From Leptoclinus maculatus (lineage: Eukaryota; Chordata; Actinopteri; Perciformes; Stichaeidae), in contig JAVDOI010000011.1 in assembly GCA_032191485.1 (NCBI GenBank), forward strand, positions 17,800,117-17,864,116: a stretch of DNA of 64,000 bases. Reading direction: 5' to 3'. The position numbers were made by a program, and so were the translations under genes. Under the pieces are notes generated by a model that worked only from the letters and a program-made list of their open reading frames with translations, ran no database searches and was not told where the DNA came from. Positions within the stretch are counted from its first letter, which is position 1; each line of letters opens with the position of its first letter. Below are positions 39,960-52,112 of the stretch, piece after piece.

Positions 39960-40022
39960 CAGTGCCAAGCAAGCTGATTCCAAGCTAAGCTAACTGGCTC
40001 CAGGCTTCACATTACATAGTTA
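39960..40022. repeat. Fragment of one arm of the palindromic repeat family
   Basis: CCAAGCTAAGCTAACTGGCT followed by CCAGGCTTCACATTACATAG resembles the right inner arm of the element at 18008-18528 (GCTAAGCTATGCTAAC...GCAGCTTCATATTAC). It is a short remnant. Confidence 0.4.
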
Positions 40023-42246
40023 TTTCCTAAGAGCTCCAGCTATTTCTTTCTCTCCGTTATTCAAAGGAGATGTCATGCGAGAATATGGCTCAGCGTGCAG
40101 CGTGAGTCATGCTTAGAAATATATCAGAGAAAGTGCTGTTCCTGGTGCGCTCACTCATTTCACTCTAATGGCTCAAGGGGCAGGGAGCCTTATGTTATTA
40201 AGAGGGGACATGCAAACTCATGAAAACGTTTCCCATTGTTGACCCAAAGTACCCTCGTGCTTAGTTCCCCTGCCTGGCTGGTCTGTACACACTATATTCG
40301 TTCTGTACATTTCAATAAACAGCAGAATGCTCCTCAGTCAAATTAAGCGGAAAGCAGAGTGGTGGAGTTGAGGGCCTTCCGTTAATGTTAAGTAGCTTTT
40401 TTCCCACCAGGGGCCCCCCGAAGCTCCGAGTGCTCTAATGTCAGATGCAGAGACAGAAAGGACTGGCTGGACTTCACCATGGCAACCACACTCATCCAGT
40501 ATTACCCAGAATGCTTGTTGCTTTTGATGTAATTTTCCCCCTCAACCTCAGAAGTTCCCGGCCTCTGAGAGGTTGATTTCTCTTTGTTTTGTCCTCGCTT
40601 GCCGCTTTTGCTGAGAATGATGAAATTTAGAGACATTTTTTGCTTAACCTTCATAAACTATGATGTAGGGCTGCCTCTCTGCCACCCTCTCTTTTCTTTT
40701 TTTCTTTTAACGAACGCTGTGTACACCCCCAGACTCACACACACAAAACACACACATGCAGTCTATCTCCCTTTCCCTCACTGCCGGCCTGTGTCATGAT
40801 GAAGGCTCTGTCACTCCATCCTTATTACCAGAAGAGAGGTCAGTGCAAGTTTACCCTTACATCACTCAGACTCTGACAGCAGCCGCTCCCTGTGCTAAGA
40901 GAGAAAAAGGAAGAGACGTAAAGACAGAGGGAGAAAGAAGGAGAGAAATGATGCTAGTTTATGGAGGGCTATATCCATCGAAGCAGCCCCGTCTCCCACC
41001 GCCAGCCATTGTTGGTGTGAACTGAAGGAGTCAGTCAACCAGCTGAGTCTTGTCTGTGTTCGCCTGCCATTTAGTGAGATGTGGAGGTGCGGAGGAAAAG
41101 AGGAATGAGAGCAGTACAGCACATATCACAGGAGGAAGCTTGGGCCTGAGTGCTTCTGTGTCCAGAATACCAAAAGGAGAAAAAAAAAAGAAAGCCCACC
41201 CACAGCAAAGAAAAGCAGCAGAGAACGGAGACAAGAAGGTTCTCTCCCATATGCTGCATACTATTGTTGTTACCCAAAAACTTCAGAGAGCATTGATTTC
41301 CAAGGAACTGGATGTGGGGAGCCATATTTTTCCACTTTACCTTTTCAAGTGTTTGTTTGAAGAGCGGGTATTGAAATCCTTCCTCTGCTGCACTATTTCC
41401 AGCACACCTGGAGGGCATCCAGCGCTGCTGTTGTACATATGTAAGCTGCTAACCATGTTTCCCATGCTCCTGCTTTTTTACTTTCTCCATTGGAACAGTC
41501 GCTTCTTCATTCAACACGACCTCTGTTGCGAGGACCTGCCCTCCATCCCGCTTTACTTTTGACTTTTTTCCCCCTTAAGTTACTCTGCTTCCCTGACGCT
41601 CTTTTACACTCTGTAGGAGAAAAGCGTAGCTCCGCTGAGAGACCTGCGCCTAGGTTTCTCTCCAAATTCTTTTTATCTCCCCAGGTAACCACACCTTCTC
41701 CTCTTTCCCTTTCCTCTGTGCTCCTCCTCCTCCTTTTCCCTCCTTTTGAAAGGTATAAGCCACAAAGAGAGTCATAGTGCAACACAGAGGTCCTCTGCTC
41801 GCCTGAAGAGAAATGCAGGATAGGGAAAGGCCAAACTTTGTTTTATTATTGACATAATTCTAAAAGCTTGCGCCTGTGAAGCCAGATCAATTTTCGGCAC
41901 CTTATGCTATTATTAAAAGCGGGCCTGAGGGCTAAGGACACCTGATCTTACAAGGAGAAACAGAGGGAGAGAAAAACACACGGCGAGAAGGATGGAGGCA
42001 CATAAACACCAACCCTCTCTCCTGCCAGCTCCGGCTAATAAAACATGTATCTAGTATGAATTTTGATTTTTCAATAGTGTCATTAATAGATGAGCTAGCT
42101 GGGGCTGGGGTTGCGGCCTGCAGAGCAGGCAGACCTGCTGTAATACTCACGGACAGGAGTGAAGATAGAGACAATCACGGCTGCTATGAACAACACTTCA
42201 TCACTGTCACGTTTGGGCAGAATTCAATTTGCAGATGTCGAACTAA
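40023..42246. other. Non-coding stretch, no gene recognised
   Basis: It includes short CA runs near 40735-40755 and pyrimidine-rich patches near 41690-41745. Open frames at 41050-41785 overlap on both strands and show no domains. Confidence 0.5.
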
Positions 42247-42263
42247 CCCCCCCCCCCCCCCCC
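42247..42263 (+). repeat. Poly(C)17 run
   Basis: Seventeen consecutive C residues. A G run of 14 follows at 42431-42444 on the same strand, so the two runs are opposite in strand sense. Confidence 0.93.
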
Positions 42264-45200
42264 ACACACCCCCCTGTCTCTGCGCTGGGTGTGGTTTGTG
42301 AGAAAGGCAGACACAGACACATGTGCGAGCATACACAAATGGCGCATGCTTGCTTATGATGTGCTTCTTACAGTACAAAGCTATATCAGGCAGAGATAAG
42401 TGTGTTGTTCAGAATAGTCGGGGGGAGATGGGGGGGGGGGGGGGTGTATTGAAGAGGAGAGGAGATGCACTCCAAACCCTTTCTGGTCCATACATATGAT
42501 CAATGTGCTGTTTTGTGTGCTTCATGCTATGAGTATGTATTGTGAGGGTTGTATCAGTCACATTATAGGATGTATGATCTCGACCCAAAATGAAATCTCA
42601 TGGCCTGCAGCGGAAAAGAAAAACTAAAAACAATTTAGAACCAGAGAAACTTCTCTAAATTGCACGATGCACAATGTGTAATCAGTAATCAGAGGGATCT
42701 TTCACTGCACACTGTGGAATTTGAAAGCGATTTAGTGTGCATTTTTGTTAACAACAATAAAAGAGGGAATTCATGATTTTCTTAATAGTTTGATTTCGTA
42801 GACTCCAGAAAATTGCCAACCAGGAAAGAGCCGAGTATAAAAAGAAATCACCCATCCTGCAATTAACATAAATGAAGGAAAGTCTAATCAACCGATGGCA
42901 AATTATGATGTGACACGAGATGAGAAGCAGCGTCAGTTGAACTTGGTGTCGCAGCTTGTAGACATAGTCTGCGTGAACAATACCTGCCATCTGTACGACG
43001 CTAGATAGCGTATTGATGTTTATTGATTATTTCAGCAGGTTTTCTGTGCTTCATTATTAAGGCTTGTTGTGATTGCTCTGTGCTGACAGTGGCTGCATTT
43101 AATATTGATATGCTCATATGTGATTAGCTCCAGACAAAAACATTTGAGAAGTAGTATGTGGTATGTGGTACATTATCACTATTGAATTTTCTATTTTAAT
43201 TGCCATGGTGTTTTATATTCCAGCCCTCAAATTTCAGTGTTATTATTTACAGCCCACATACCGCGGACTGACGCTGTAATATGGGCAATTTCTCACACTC
43301 TTTAAATGTTGTGCTCTGATCGTTTTTAAAAACATAAACATAACTATTTTATAACTGTTGCACTAAAAGTTAATAATCTCCATATAGCCTACATGTATTG
43401 TTTATCGGTGCAAGTTTATTGATGAAGGTTTAAAGGGTATTTTTTTTTTTTACATCTACAGAAACTATTACATTTCTAATGCACGGCTAAAATTGAGCTG
43501 GCCAAATCCAAATTCATGCAACTTCAAATAAGTGGTCATGTTTCATTACACCGATAATAAAAGTGCCAAGGCTGTCAAACTTTCCCAAATGGAATTGATA
43601 CAAAAAAAAATTCAAGATCTAATAATTGTAAAAAAAAACGTCCCTCCTCGCTTGTTTGCCATTTACTGCACTGTGGTTAGAAGATTGGACTGGACAGGAA
43701 AACTCTAGGTTGTAATTCTGATATGACAGTGTTCCATTTCACTGTTAAAACCAAAACACATTCTTTCTACCGGCCTCACTCCTCACGCCGAGATTGTAAA
43801 ATCAACACGTTGAGAAAAGTTCACGTTGCTTTTGTGCATATTTATAATTTATCGCATCCGGTGGATTATTTTTCTGACACAGTAATGGCTGCCTGTGATG
43901 TATTTGACCACTTTGCTTCCTACTTTTCAAAACAACACACATAATAGGTGGTGATTACGCCAGCCAAGCTGCACAACCACAGCAAATACATCCTCTAAAG
44001 AATGGGTCTGTTTGAACCCCTTTCAGCCCAACACAAATGGAATCGATTAATAATTGCCTTTTCTTCTCTAACAATGAGTAGTTATTTCATGTTGCCATTT
44101 GTGTACCGTTTGATTTGTGTGACTCGTGAGGCAAAGTGGATGTGTGTGCGTATCCGGGGACTCAAGCCTGTGATTTGTTGCGTTGGTACCTGGGAAATGT
44201 ATTCTTAATTGCGTCGAAACCTTGTTACACCCGCAGACTGGCAGGTCACAAATAACTGGCCAGCTGCTCTGTGGCTGTGGGCACACGGGGAGAGGAGAAT
44301 ATAAAATGGATGGATGAGAGAATGTGAGAGTACGGAGGGGAGGAGTGCTTCATCCCCTCATCAGTGAGGCTGCAGGTGTCCTGCTGTCAGGTCTGGATGC
44401 GGGGTGTGATGTGAATGTCTGATCTACAACCCTTCTCTTTGGAGGAGAGGCCGCCTTCAGGCGTTTTTTCAAAGCGTGTTAGCCGTGGTGCGCCGTTCAA
44501 ACAATACAGTAGCACATCAGCACAGCGCAATGCTACGCTGGAGTTGAATAAAAGGTAAGTAAGCGTGGACTATTTGTTTTTGAGTCCTATTGATTTAGCC
44601 TGCAAGCGTTTGCCGAAATTGTTGTTGATTTATTAATGCATTTGCATGTGATCGGATGAGAAAGAGCTTCCCCTCACTTCCTTGATCTGGTAAGATTGCA
44701 CAAGACACAGGGGACGCCCTGGTAAAATGTGCCATTGATTTTCAGCCATATCTATGTCTTGGTGGTTATGAACATGATTGGGGTGTTAGCTTAAATAGAA
44801 ATGACTGATGTTTATTGGCTGCTAATAAGCTATTACCTCAACCTTGCTGCAAGCTAGAAGGCAATCCATGCTTGTTTCACTTGTAAGGAGACGGGAGGGG
44901 TGGCAGGGAGGGGTGGGAAGAGCGATGGGAAAGGAGGGGGGTTCGGCAGACAGAGGGCAGAGTAAGATAAAAAGGAGAGAACATCCGTGTTTGTATTTCA
45001 ATGTGTTGGGAGTAAGCCGCAGCTTAAAGCAATTTATATACCTGTGAAAAATGTGCCAACCATTTAATGGCTGTGGAATTAGCTGGGAATGGAACAGCAC
45101 CTATTTCAAGGGCAGGACTGCTTGCAGATAAGCATCACCATTTACTGTAATATTGGAGCCAGAGGATAGAGTCCTGTTACAGAGGAGATTAATGAGGCCC

Positions 45201-45499
45201 GCGTGTGTGTGGGTATACGTGTCTGTGTGGATATTGTATTTATATCTTTCCTGGAAATGTTAAGGTTTCCAGGATCAAAGAAATTAATATTTCCTCGTTT
45301 TTGACACAGTACACCACCCATGAATTGATTGTTGCCACTGCTTTTCGAAAACAAAACTGAACTAAACCTCATAACAGTGCCATCCAGTGGACGGAGCTCT
45401 CCTGTGCACCTGTGTGTGCCAGCACTCATGACTGAGACAGCATTTTTTTTTTTAACCTGCCCTACTTTGGCTTATTTGCAATATTTGTGTCTGAACATA
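42264..45499. other. Long non-coding stretch, no gene recognised
   Basis: About 3.2 kb, mostly A/T-rich. It contains the G14 run at 42431-42444 and a T run near 43441. A TATAAAA motif (44301) and a strong donor-like AAAAG/GTAAGT (44555) bracket a 250-bp segment discussed in the findings. No coding sequence is recognised. Confidence 0.5.
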
Positions 45500-45547
45500 G
45501 ACATACTCAAACATGCATGCACTCACACATACATGTTTGAGTATGTC
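45500..45547. other. Perfect 16-bp inverted repeat (hairpin), 16-nt loop
   Basis: GACATACTCAAACATG (45500-45515) is exactly complementary to CATGTTTGAGTATGTC (45532-45547), separated by a 16-base CA-rich loop. Function is unknown. Confidence 0.92.
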
Positions 45548-46180
45548 CCACATCCACAGAGCCTGTGGCGCAAAGACTTTCCCGTAACATTTTATTTTTT
45601 ATTTTTATTTTTTTTATCAAAAATGATAGATGAGAGTACAGTTTCTGGTGTATTGATTGCATGCTTTTATGGAATTACATCTTTGGAGCAGGTTGGGCTT
45701 TAGAGGGAAGACAAATAGGCCTGACTAAATGAGAGTAATCACAATCCACTGTGAGCTGGCTAGAGAGATTGGGCGAGGGGGCACCTAAGGGCCAGGACCA
45801 GTTCCAACACTGCAGGCAGACATCCATCCTTCCTCACCTCCTGCATGTCATCACTCATGAAAGAAAAATAGAGGTCACCAAGTGGAGATTTTTGAAATGG
45901 AATCCACTCCTGTAGATGCTACACTCACTGATATGGAAGCACACTGCAGCACTGAAAGCATCGGTTCAGCTTGATGGGTTTCTCCTATTGCAACATTTAA
46001 ATAGGCCCGCTCCATTTCCTTTATTGATTATTATGAAAGCATTTCATTATGCAGGAAGTTATGTGGCCAACAAGCAATTATAAATTCAATACCGCAAATG
46101 TAAACTGAAATGTGTCTTCAAGGCACGTGTGAGAGGTGAAAAAGTCATTAAGCACGCTCTCGATGCACAAGCTCCCCTAA
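45548..46180. other. Non-coding stretch, no gene recognised
   Basis: A/T-rich sequence. The part at 46000-46130 is rich in ATTA cores. No exon is recognised. Confidence 0.5.
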
Positions 46181-46213
<33 letters not shown>

Positions 46214-46216
46214 TAC
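46181..46216 (+). repeat. (AC)n microsatellite
   Basis: Twelve to thirteen pure AC units followed by GCACACGTAC. Confidence 0.92.
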
Positions 46217-47649
46217 AACACATTAAAAGTAAGGGAAGTGCAAATACCGCCATTTTTGGACATTAACTAATTCACTCACTTGGCTGGCAGTGTGGTGTCG
46301 GGGTAATTTGGTGATGGCAAGGCAGTCCATTATCAGAATCTGAAATATGGAAATAGTGCTTACTTAAGCTGTTTCACATGGAGGGGCTGAAAACAGGCTC
46401 TAAACCCCCCCACCCACACCCACACCCCCACCCCGCCCACACACACAAACACAAACACCAACCACCACCACCTGCAGCAGTGGCGAGCTGATGAGGGCAA
46501 AAAGGAGCTGCATCTTTTATTATGCATTAGAAGACACGTCATACAGTCATGCTTGTATGTCGTACAAGCATCACCGATGCAAACCCTCCGGAGTCCTGCG
46601 CTCTGCTGGTCCGCACATCAAGTGCAACAGCCCTATCCGGGAGGCCACGAGGGAGCCAGGTCTCTGCAAAGGTGTCGGCACAACCGTCTCCTGTTGCTAG
46701 GCCAGCCCGAGTCCTATTTTATCTATTGGATTTTTATTTTATTTTTAAATGTAGTGTACTATTGCTAGTTTCTAAGCTTTAAAATTGTCCAGTATTTCAA
46801 GGAAAGAAGCTGAGATTCGAGAAATATCAGATCAATTATCATTTTGAGAGTTTCTATACTGTCAATCATCTTGTGACCTCTCAGATTTCTCTTGTGATCC
46901 TTTTGTCAGGTCCCATTCAGGTCTAATTTCACCACTGACAGTGCTGAGGCTACTGTCAGTAGTGCAATTAGAATCTCTGCCTCTTTCATGTTGCCAATTA
47001 TCCCCAGGAAAAATACATCATTAAACACATTTGACCCGTGACGGCAACTCAAATTCCCAAGGGCCCAACCTTATTAAATGTTCTGTGGTTCCTTTCATCA
47101 TACTTTTAGGTAAATTTGGGTGAAAGCTACACCCACGTTTCGTCCACGTGTTGTCTGTAAATTCACTGCAGTCATGAATGGGAATTTAGATGAGGGAGGG
47201 GGGAGGCATCGCAGTGGGATGTTTAACCTGTGAGCCATTTCTGACGTGGAATATGCGAAAGCCGGAATAACTAATGCTGGATCATGAACTGAAAACTGCC
47301 GCCAATTGAATACCAAATATAATGTAACATCAAATGCTGCTTAGAACGCATCACACGAGTTAACTGAAGTTTCACATTTAGCAGAACACGGACATGTAAC
47401 TTTTCTTCGGCATGAGGGGAGAAGAGGAGAAAAAAAAATCAAAGGTAGATGCAAGGCAAAGAAGGAGGTGAAGATTTGTGCTGTTCTTAGCGCCTCAATC
47501 CCCTCGAGTGATCCTGGTGAGCGAGAGCAGAGAGAAAAGGGAGAGATGTTACTGCTGCAATTTCTCTGCCTGATTTGTAACAGACTGATAAGCTTGGCTA
47601 GCATCCCTGCAGGACAACTGACCAATGGAAAGGACGGGGGTGGGGGTGT
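46217..47649. other. Non-coding stretch, no gene recognised
   Basis: A C/A-rich simple patch lies at 46404-46475. No recognisable exon. Confidence 0.5.
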
Positions 47650-47667
47650 GGGGGGGGGGGGGGGGGG
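47650..47667 (+). repeat. Poly(G)18 run
   Basis: An uninterrupted G run preceded by GGGGGTGTG. Confidence 0.92.
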
Positions 47668-49133
47668 CATGTGCAGTATCACACAGACAGCATTCCTCCA
47701 TCTCTGAGTCTCCGATTGTCATACATGAACCGCCTCTTTTTAAAGTGCATGCAGTGATTGGATATTTCTCCATATGAAAGCCAGTCGGGTGGCGCGTCAG
47801 CGAGCGATGCAGGGTTACCACATGCATTATAACAAACGTAAACAAATGGAAATAAAGCAAAAGAAAACAAAGGGAAATGATAGGTTGAGTATGCTTTTTC
47901 TCTCCAATGCAAACAATACAGTCGGTGGTGTTAATGCAGTGGCTAAATACATCCAGTATTATGATGCCAGCAGATATCTCGTATAAATGGAAATGGGTTT
48001 AAATTGTGATTATTGAGCTGCAAAACAGCATGCAGCACCGCTGTGCTCAAAAATTGTGCACTGGTTTGAAGCCCTATTGCTCTGGACATAATTGTATTTA
48101 ACCATAATTATTGGCAGTCCCCACGGACCACTGCTTGTAAGAATATCTATTGGATGATAACATTGATATTCGATTTGCTTAACTGAAATCGCTCTTCTTA
48201 AAAAACATCCTTTATACACTTGGTGTGGGAGAGTGTGTGTGTGTGTGTGTTGGAGCGACGCTCCAAGAATGATTTGAAGGGTCGGTCCTTTATCAGATAT
48301 ATCACCGGGAGCAAATTGAACCACGTGGAGTCAAATAGCCTCAATAAGAGGTCTGAAATGACTCAACACAATATTCTCCTTCTACCAGGAATCTATAAAT
48401 GGCCCATTTAGCATCTGTGACCCCAATGCCTGCTACTGAAAGAGAGTTATGGCCTTTCAAAAGGAAACTATCATAGGTTTTAGTGAAGTAAGAAAGTGTC
48501 CCCAGGTAGCACTAGAGCAAATGAAATTATGCATGACCTCCTCATTACTAGACTTAATAAGTGATCTATGGACTGGGAACAATAAAGATCCAGATGTCAT
48601 GGAGACCTATGAACAGATATTAAAAAAGGTGATGGGAAAAAAATCCACATGGCTTCATTCATCACTGCAGGAATACAGGAAAATTCCCCTTCTTTCTCTT
48701 TGTCATTCACATACACTCAGGCACATACCAAGGACTGTGATTTCTCTCTCATTGGTATGCATTGACCCTGGGATGGAGTAAATGGGCATCACAGTTTTCA
48801 TTTAATCAGACTCTTATGGGAATCAGCTGTATGCTTGTGTGTGTGTGAGGTGTGTGCATGTGCATGGTGGACATAGGCTGTCAGCAGATATTAACGCAGA
48901 CATGTCAAGGTGGAAGAGCAAAGAGGGCACGGAACCTGAAGCTGGGTTAAGTAATTGGATTCTTGTTCAATACAAGTTGGGCTGAGGTTGTGTTTGTGTG
49001 TGCATGTGTGTCTGTGTGTGTGTGGGTTCATGTGTGCATGCATGTGTACGTTATAGGAGGTTTATAATTGGTTTTGTGTGCTATGCATGTTGAATGGTAT
49101 CAGCATGCTTGAGACTTTAACATTTCATTTTTC

Positions 49134-49165
<32 letters not shown>

Positions 49166-49373
49166 TTTGTAGCTGATTCCAAACCCTTTGCGCCAATTTG
49201 CGTCAAAACTCACACTTTCTTGCTGACTCTTAACTCTATCAAATCTGAACACACAGATGCGATACAGATGTATATTACATTCTGTGTGACTTACATGTTC
49301 CATTTAGGTTGAGGTTGCATCGAAAATAAACATCCATAAATATGCTCAGGAATCCTAGAAAAAAAGACACTCC
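47668..49373. other. Non-coding stretch with short GT runs
   Basis: Short GT runs lie near 48233-48250, 48835-48848 and 49139-49164. The open frame at 48449-48781 (+) has a balanced composition, but I recognise no domain and see no clear flanking splice sites. Confidence 0.5.
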
Positions 49374-49395
49374 TAGTAGTAGTAGTAGTAGCAGC

Positions 49396-49436
<41 letters not shown>

Positions 49437-49453
49437 CAGCAGTAGTAGTAGTA

Positions 49454-49493
<40 letters not shown>
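49374..49493 (+). repeat. (TAG)40 trinucleotide array with AGC and AGA variants
   Basis: About 120 bases of TAG/AGT/GTA repeat, with two CAGCAG interruptions and one AAG variant. Minus-strand frames read as poly-Leu or poly-Thr and are artefacts. Confidence 0.97.
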
Positions 49494-50164
49494 GCACACA
49501 TGTATGTGAATGCGATGCAAATTCTCATGTCGTCCTTTTCTTTTTTCCCCAGACGAGTGCTGTGTTCATGACCAAAAGTGAGGACGGCAGAATTTCTTCA
49601 CTTTGCCCCTGCATCCATGTTGTCAACGTTGTCCATCATCTTCTACTGTATGAACTCAAAGGTATTAACAATACAATGCCAGGTTGGCCCTCAGATTATG
49701 CTGCTACATTTTCAATAAAAACATGCGTTAAAATTTTTGGTTTTCGGTTCCATAACCCCTCACTACAAAACTAACTACAGCTGCTTGAAAAGTGAACTGA
49801 ATCAAATTTGTGAATTCTTACAGCAGGCTCTACAAAGCGCAACTTCTAATTCATTTTTTGGTTGTTTCTTACAACAATACTCTCTGTGACTTAGAGATGA
49901 CTCCTACATTTATTTATGTAACTTTTTAAAACAAAAATGTCTGATGTTTTGAACTGCAGAGTTTTATGTTGATCCATTTGTTGAAAATGTCCCGACAAAC
50001 GATCACCTTTATAGTCTATAAACATATCTTTTTCAAGTAAACTCTGTCTTTATAAAAACTGAAATATTTGTCTTTGTTCGGTGCACCGGTTCCTTTCATT
50101 TCATGCTGTAACACTTTTGTTGTGATCCAGTGTTAATTTAATAAAATGTATGAAAATAAATCGA
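49494..50164. other. Non-coding stretch with an acceptor-like site
   Basis: A strong acceptor-like tract (TTTTCTTTTTTCCCCAG, ending at 49552) precedes a 73-codon open frame to 49774, with an AATAAA at 49714-49719. See the findings. Otherwise A/T-rich with no recognised gene. Confidence 0.4.
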
Positions 50165-51193
50165 ATTTCTGTATTTTTTATGACATAGTATACAATGAAT
50201 TATTTTGACATAATATACAATGATTCATTTTAGATTTTCTTTGACAAAATACATTATGATTTTTTGGACATACTTTTTGACAGACTTTTCAATGATATTT
50301 TTTGACAATATACTATGACTATTTTGGACATACTATACGATGCCTTCTTCAAAAAGAAAATAGTTTTTCTAGTCATTTTTTCTGCCATACTATATGATGT
50401 TTGCGATTTTTTGTAAATAGTACATTATGACTTTTTAAAAATTATTTATATATATTTTAATAACTACCATTTTCTGATTTCTTTCAACATACTACACTAT
50501 GATTTTGACATAGACATACCTAGACCATACATATTTCGGACATACCGTACTATGATTTATTTAATGACTTTTTTCCAACATACTATACAATTCATTTTTT
50601 ATAACTTGTTCAACTTACTATTCCATGACTTATTTAGACATACCAACTATTTTCTAAATACTATACAATTACTTTTTTCGACAAAATATACTATGACTTC
50701 TTTATGACTTTTTCGACATATTTAAATGTTTTTGACATACTATACTATGCCTTTTTATTTACTTTTTTCGACGTACTATAGTAAGACTTTATGACTTTTT
50801 TGCCATACTATACTATTCATTTTTATGACTTTTTATCGACATATTCTATGACTTTTTTATAACTTTTTCGACAGACTATACTATGACTTTTAAATGACTT
50901 ATTTCAACATAGTATTCTCTGACTTTTTTGACATCCTGTACTATGACTTTTTTATGACTTTTTTCAACCTATTATACAATGACTATTACTTTTTCGACTT
51001 TTTCAGACACGCTGTATGACTTCATTACTTTTTTCCGACATACTATACAATACATTTTTTTTATTTATTACTATTCCATGACTTATTTCGACATACTATA
51101 CTATTCTATGACTTTTTTATAACTTTTTCGACAGACTATACTATGAATTTTTATTGACTTATTTCGACATTCTATAGTAAGACTATAGTAAAA

Positions 51194-51587
51194 GAACGAG
51201 GTCGCGGCTACAAGCGGCCAAAATGAGTTTCCTCCGTAGGGTGGCCGGGCTCAGCCTTAGAGATAGGGTAAGGAGCTCGGACATCAGGAGGGAACTTGGA
51301 GTTGAGGCGCTACTCCTTCGCGTCGAAAGGAGTCAGCTGAGGTGGTTCGGGCATCCAATCAGGATGCCTCCTGGGCGCCTCCCACTGGAGGTTTTCCCAG
51401 GCACATCCAACTGGTAGGAGACCCCGGGGAAAACCCAAAACACGCTGGAGGAATTACATCTCTGGCCTGGGATCCCCCAGAATGAGCTGGAAAATGTTGC
51501 GGGAAGTCTGGGTCAGCCTGCTTGGCCTGCTGCCACCACGACCCCATCCCGGATAAGCAGAAGAAAATGGATGTATGGATGGATGGA
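51194..51587 (+). pseudogene. LINE fragment, 3' end of reverse-transcriptase ORF (Rex3/RTE-like)
   Basis: The translation begins in frame with FLRRVAGLSLRDRVRSSDI and continues through LLLRVERSQLRWFGH and RMPPGRLPLEVF. It breaks at a stop (51415-51417), then continues in another frame with RGKPKTRWRNYISG and LLGLLPPRPHPG. This is the C-terminal tail shared by many fish non-LTR retrotransposon ORF2 proteins. The ORF is followed directly by GGATAAGCAGAAGAAAATGG and ATGG/GATG tandem units. Rex3 (RTE clade) elements in fish are known to end in GATG repeats, so Rex3 is the likely family. The copy is strongly 5'-truncated and inactive, and it sits inside the tandem array. Confidence 0.85.
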
Positions 51588-51688
51588 CTTTTCTAATGAC
51601 TTCATCAACATGCTATACTATGACTTTTTTATGATTTTTTTCGACATGCTGTATGACTTTTTTAGTGACTCTTTTTGACATACTATTC

Positions 51689-52112
51689 TGTAAGGATTAC
51701 AGATACTTGAACCCAAAAGCACAACTCGGAGACTCTTTTACTTGATTTCAGGCAGGGTCAAAACCGGGAGGTCAGTCAAACAGGCGAACAAATCCAATAA
51801 GGGGCAGGCAAAAAATCCAAGGTCAAAAACAGGCAGACAGGGTCGGAACAGGCAGATCAGGAACAATATAAAGATACGCTGGAGAACTTGGCAATAACAC
51901 ACAAGACAATCTGGCAGGGAACAAGTGCAAGTGAGGGGACCTAAATAGTGAGGGCTAATGAGGGAACGGGCTGCAGGTGAGATGGGTGTGGAGGACCAGG
52001 TGAGGGGAATGAGAGGTGATCGGGTGTGAATGGTAGAATCTGAAACGACAGGAGAGTTAATAAACAAGCAGACAGGATGAAAACAAACTAAAATGAAGGG
52101 GAATTCGTGACA
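51689..52112. mobile_element. 424-bp non-autonomous element inserted in the array, with flanking duplication
   Basis: The A/T-rich array is interrupted by 424 bp of mixed composition, rich in AGGCAGG/CAGGCAGACAGG motifs. The insert starts TGTAAGGATT and ends AATTCGTGACA, which gives weak inverted ends (TGTMASGA). CTATTC flanks both sides (51683-51688 and 52113-52118). Alternatively, ACTATTCT (8 bp) is shared if the termini are set one base inside. TG...CA ends with 6 bp would suit a solo LTR, whereas 8 bp would suit hAT. The interior wording (GACAATCTGGCAGGGAACAAG, AGGTGAGATGGGTG) is familiar from an abundant fish repeat. Confidence 0.7.

Noticed and set aside
48449..48781. 110-codon plus-strand frame with balanced composition
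   Set aside because: It looked protein-like in its first 80 residues, but I recognise no family and see no acceptor, donor or promoter that would support it.
49275..49520. Minus-strand poly-Leu and poly-Thr frames
   Set aside because: They come directly from the TAG trinucleotide array and have no flanking coding sequence.
51738..52067. 109-codon minus-strand frame rich in Leu, Pro and Cys
   Set aside because: It falls entirely within the 424-bp non-autonomous insertion and results from its AGGCAGG-type wording.
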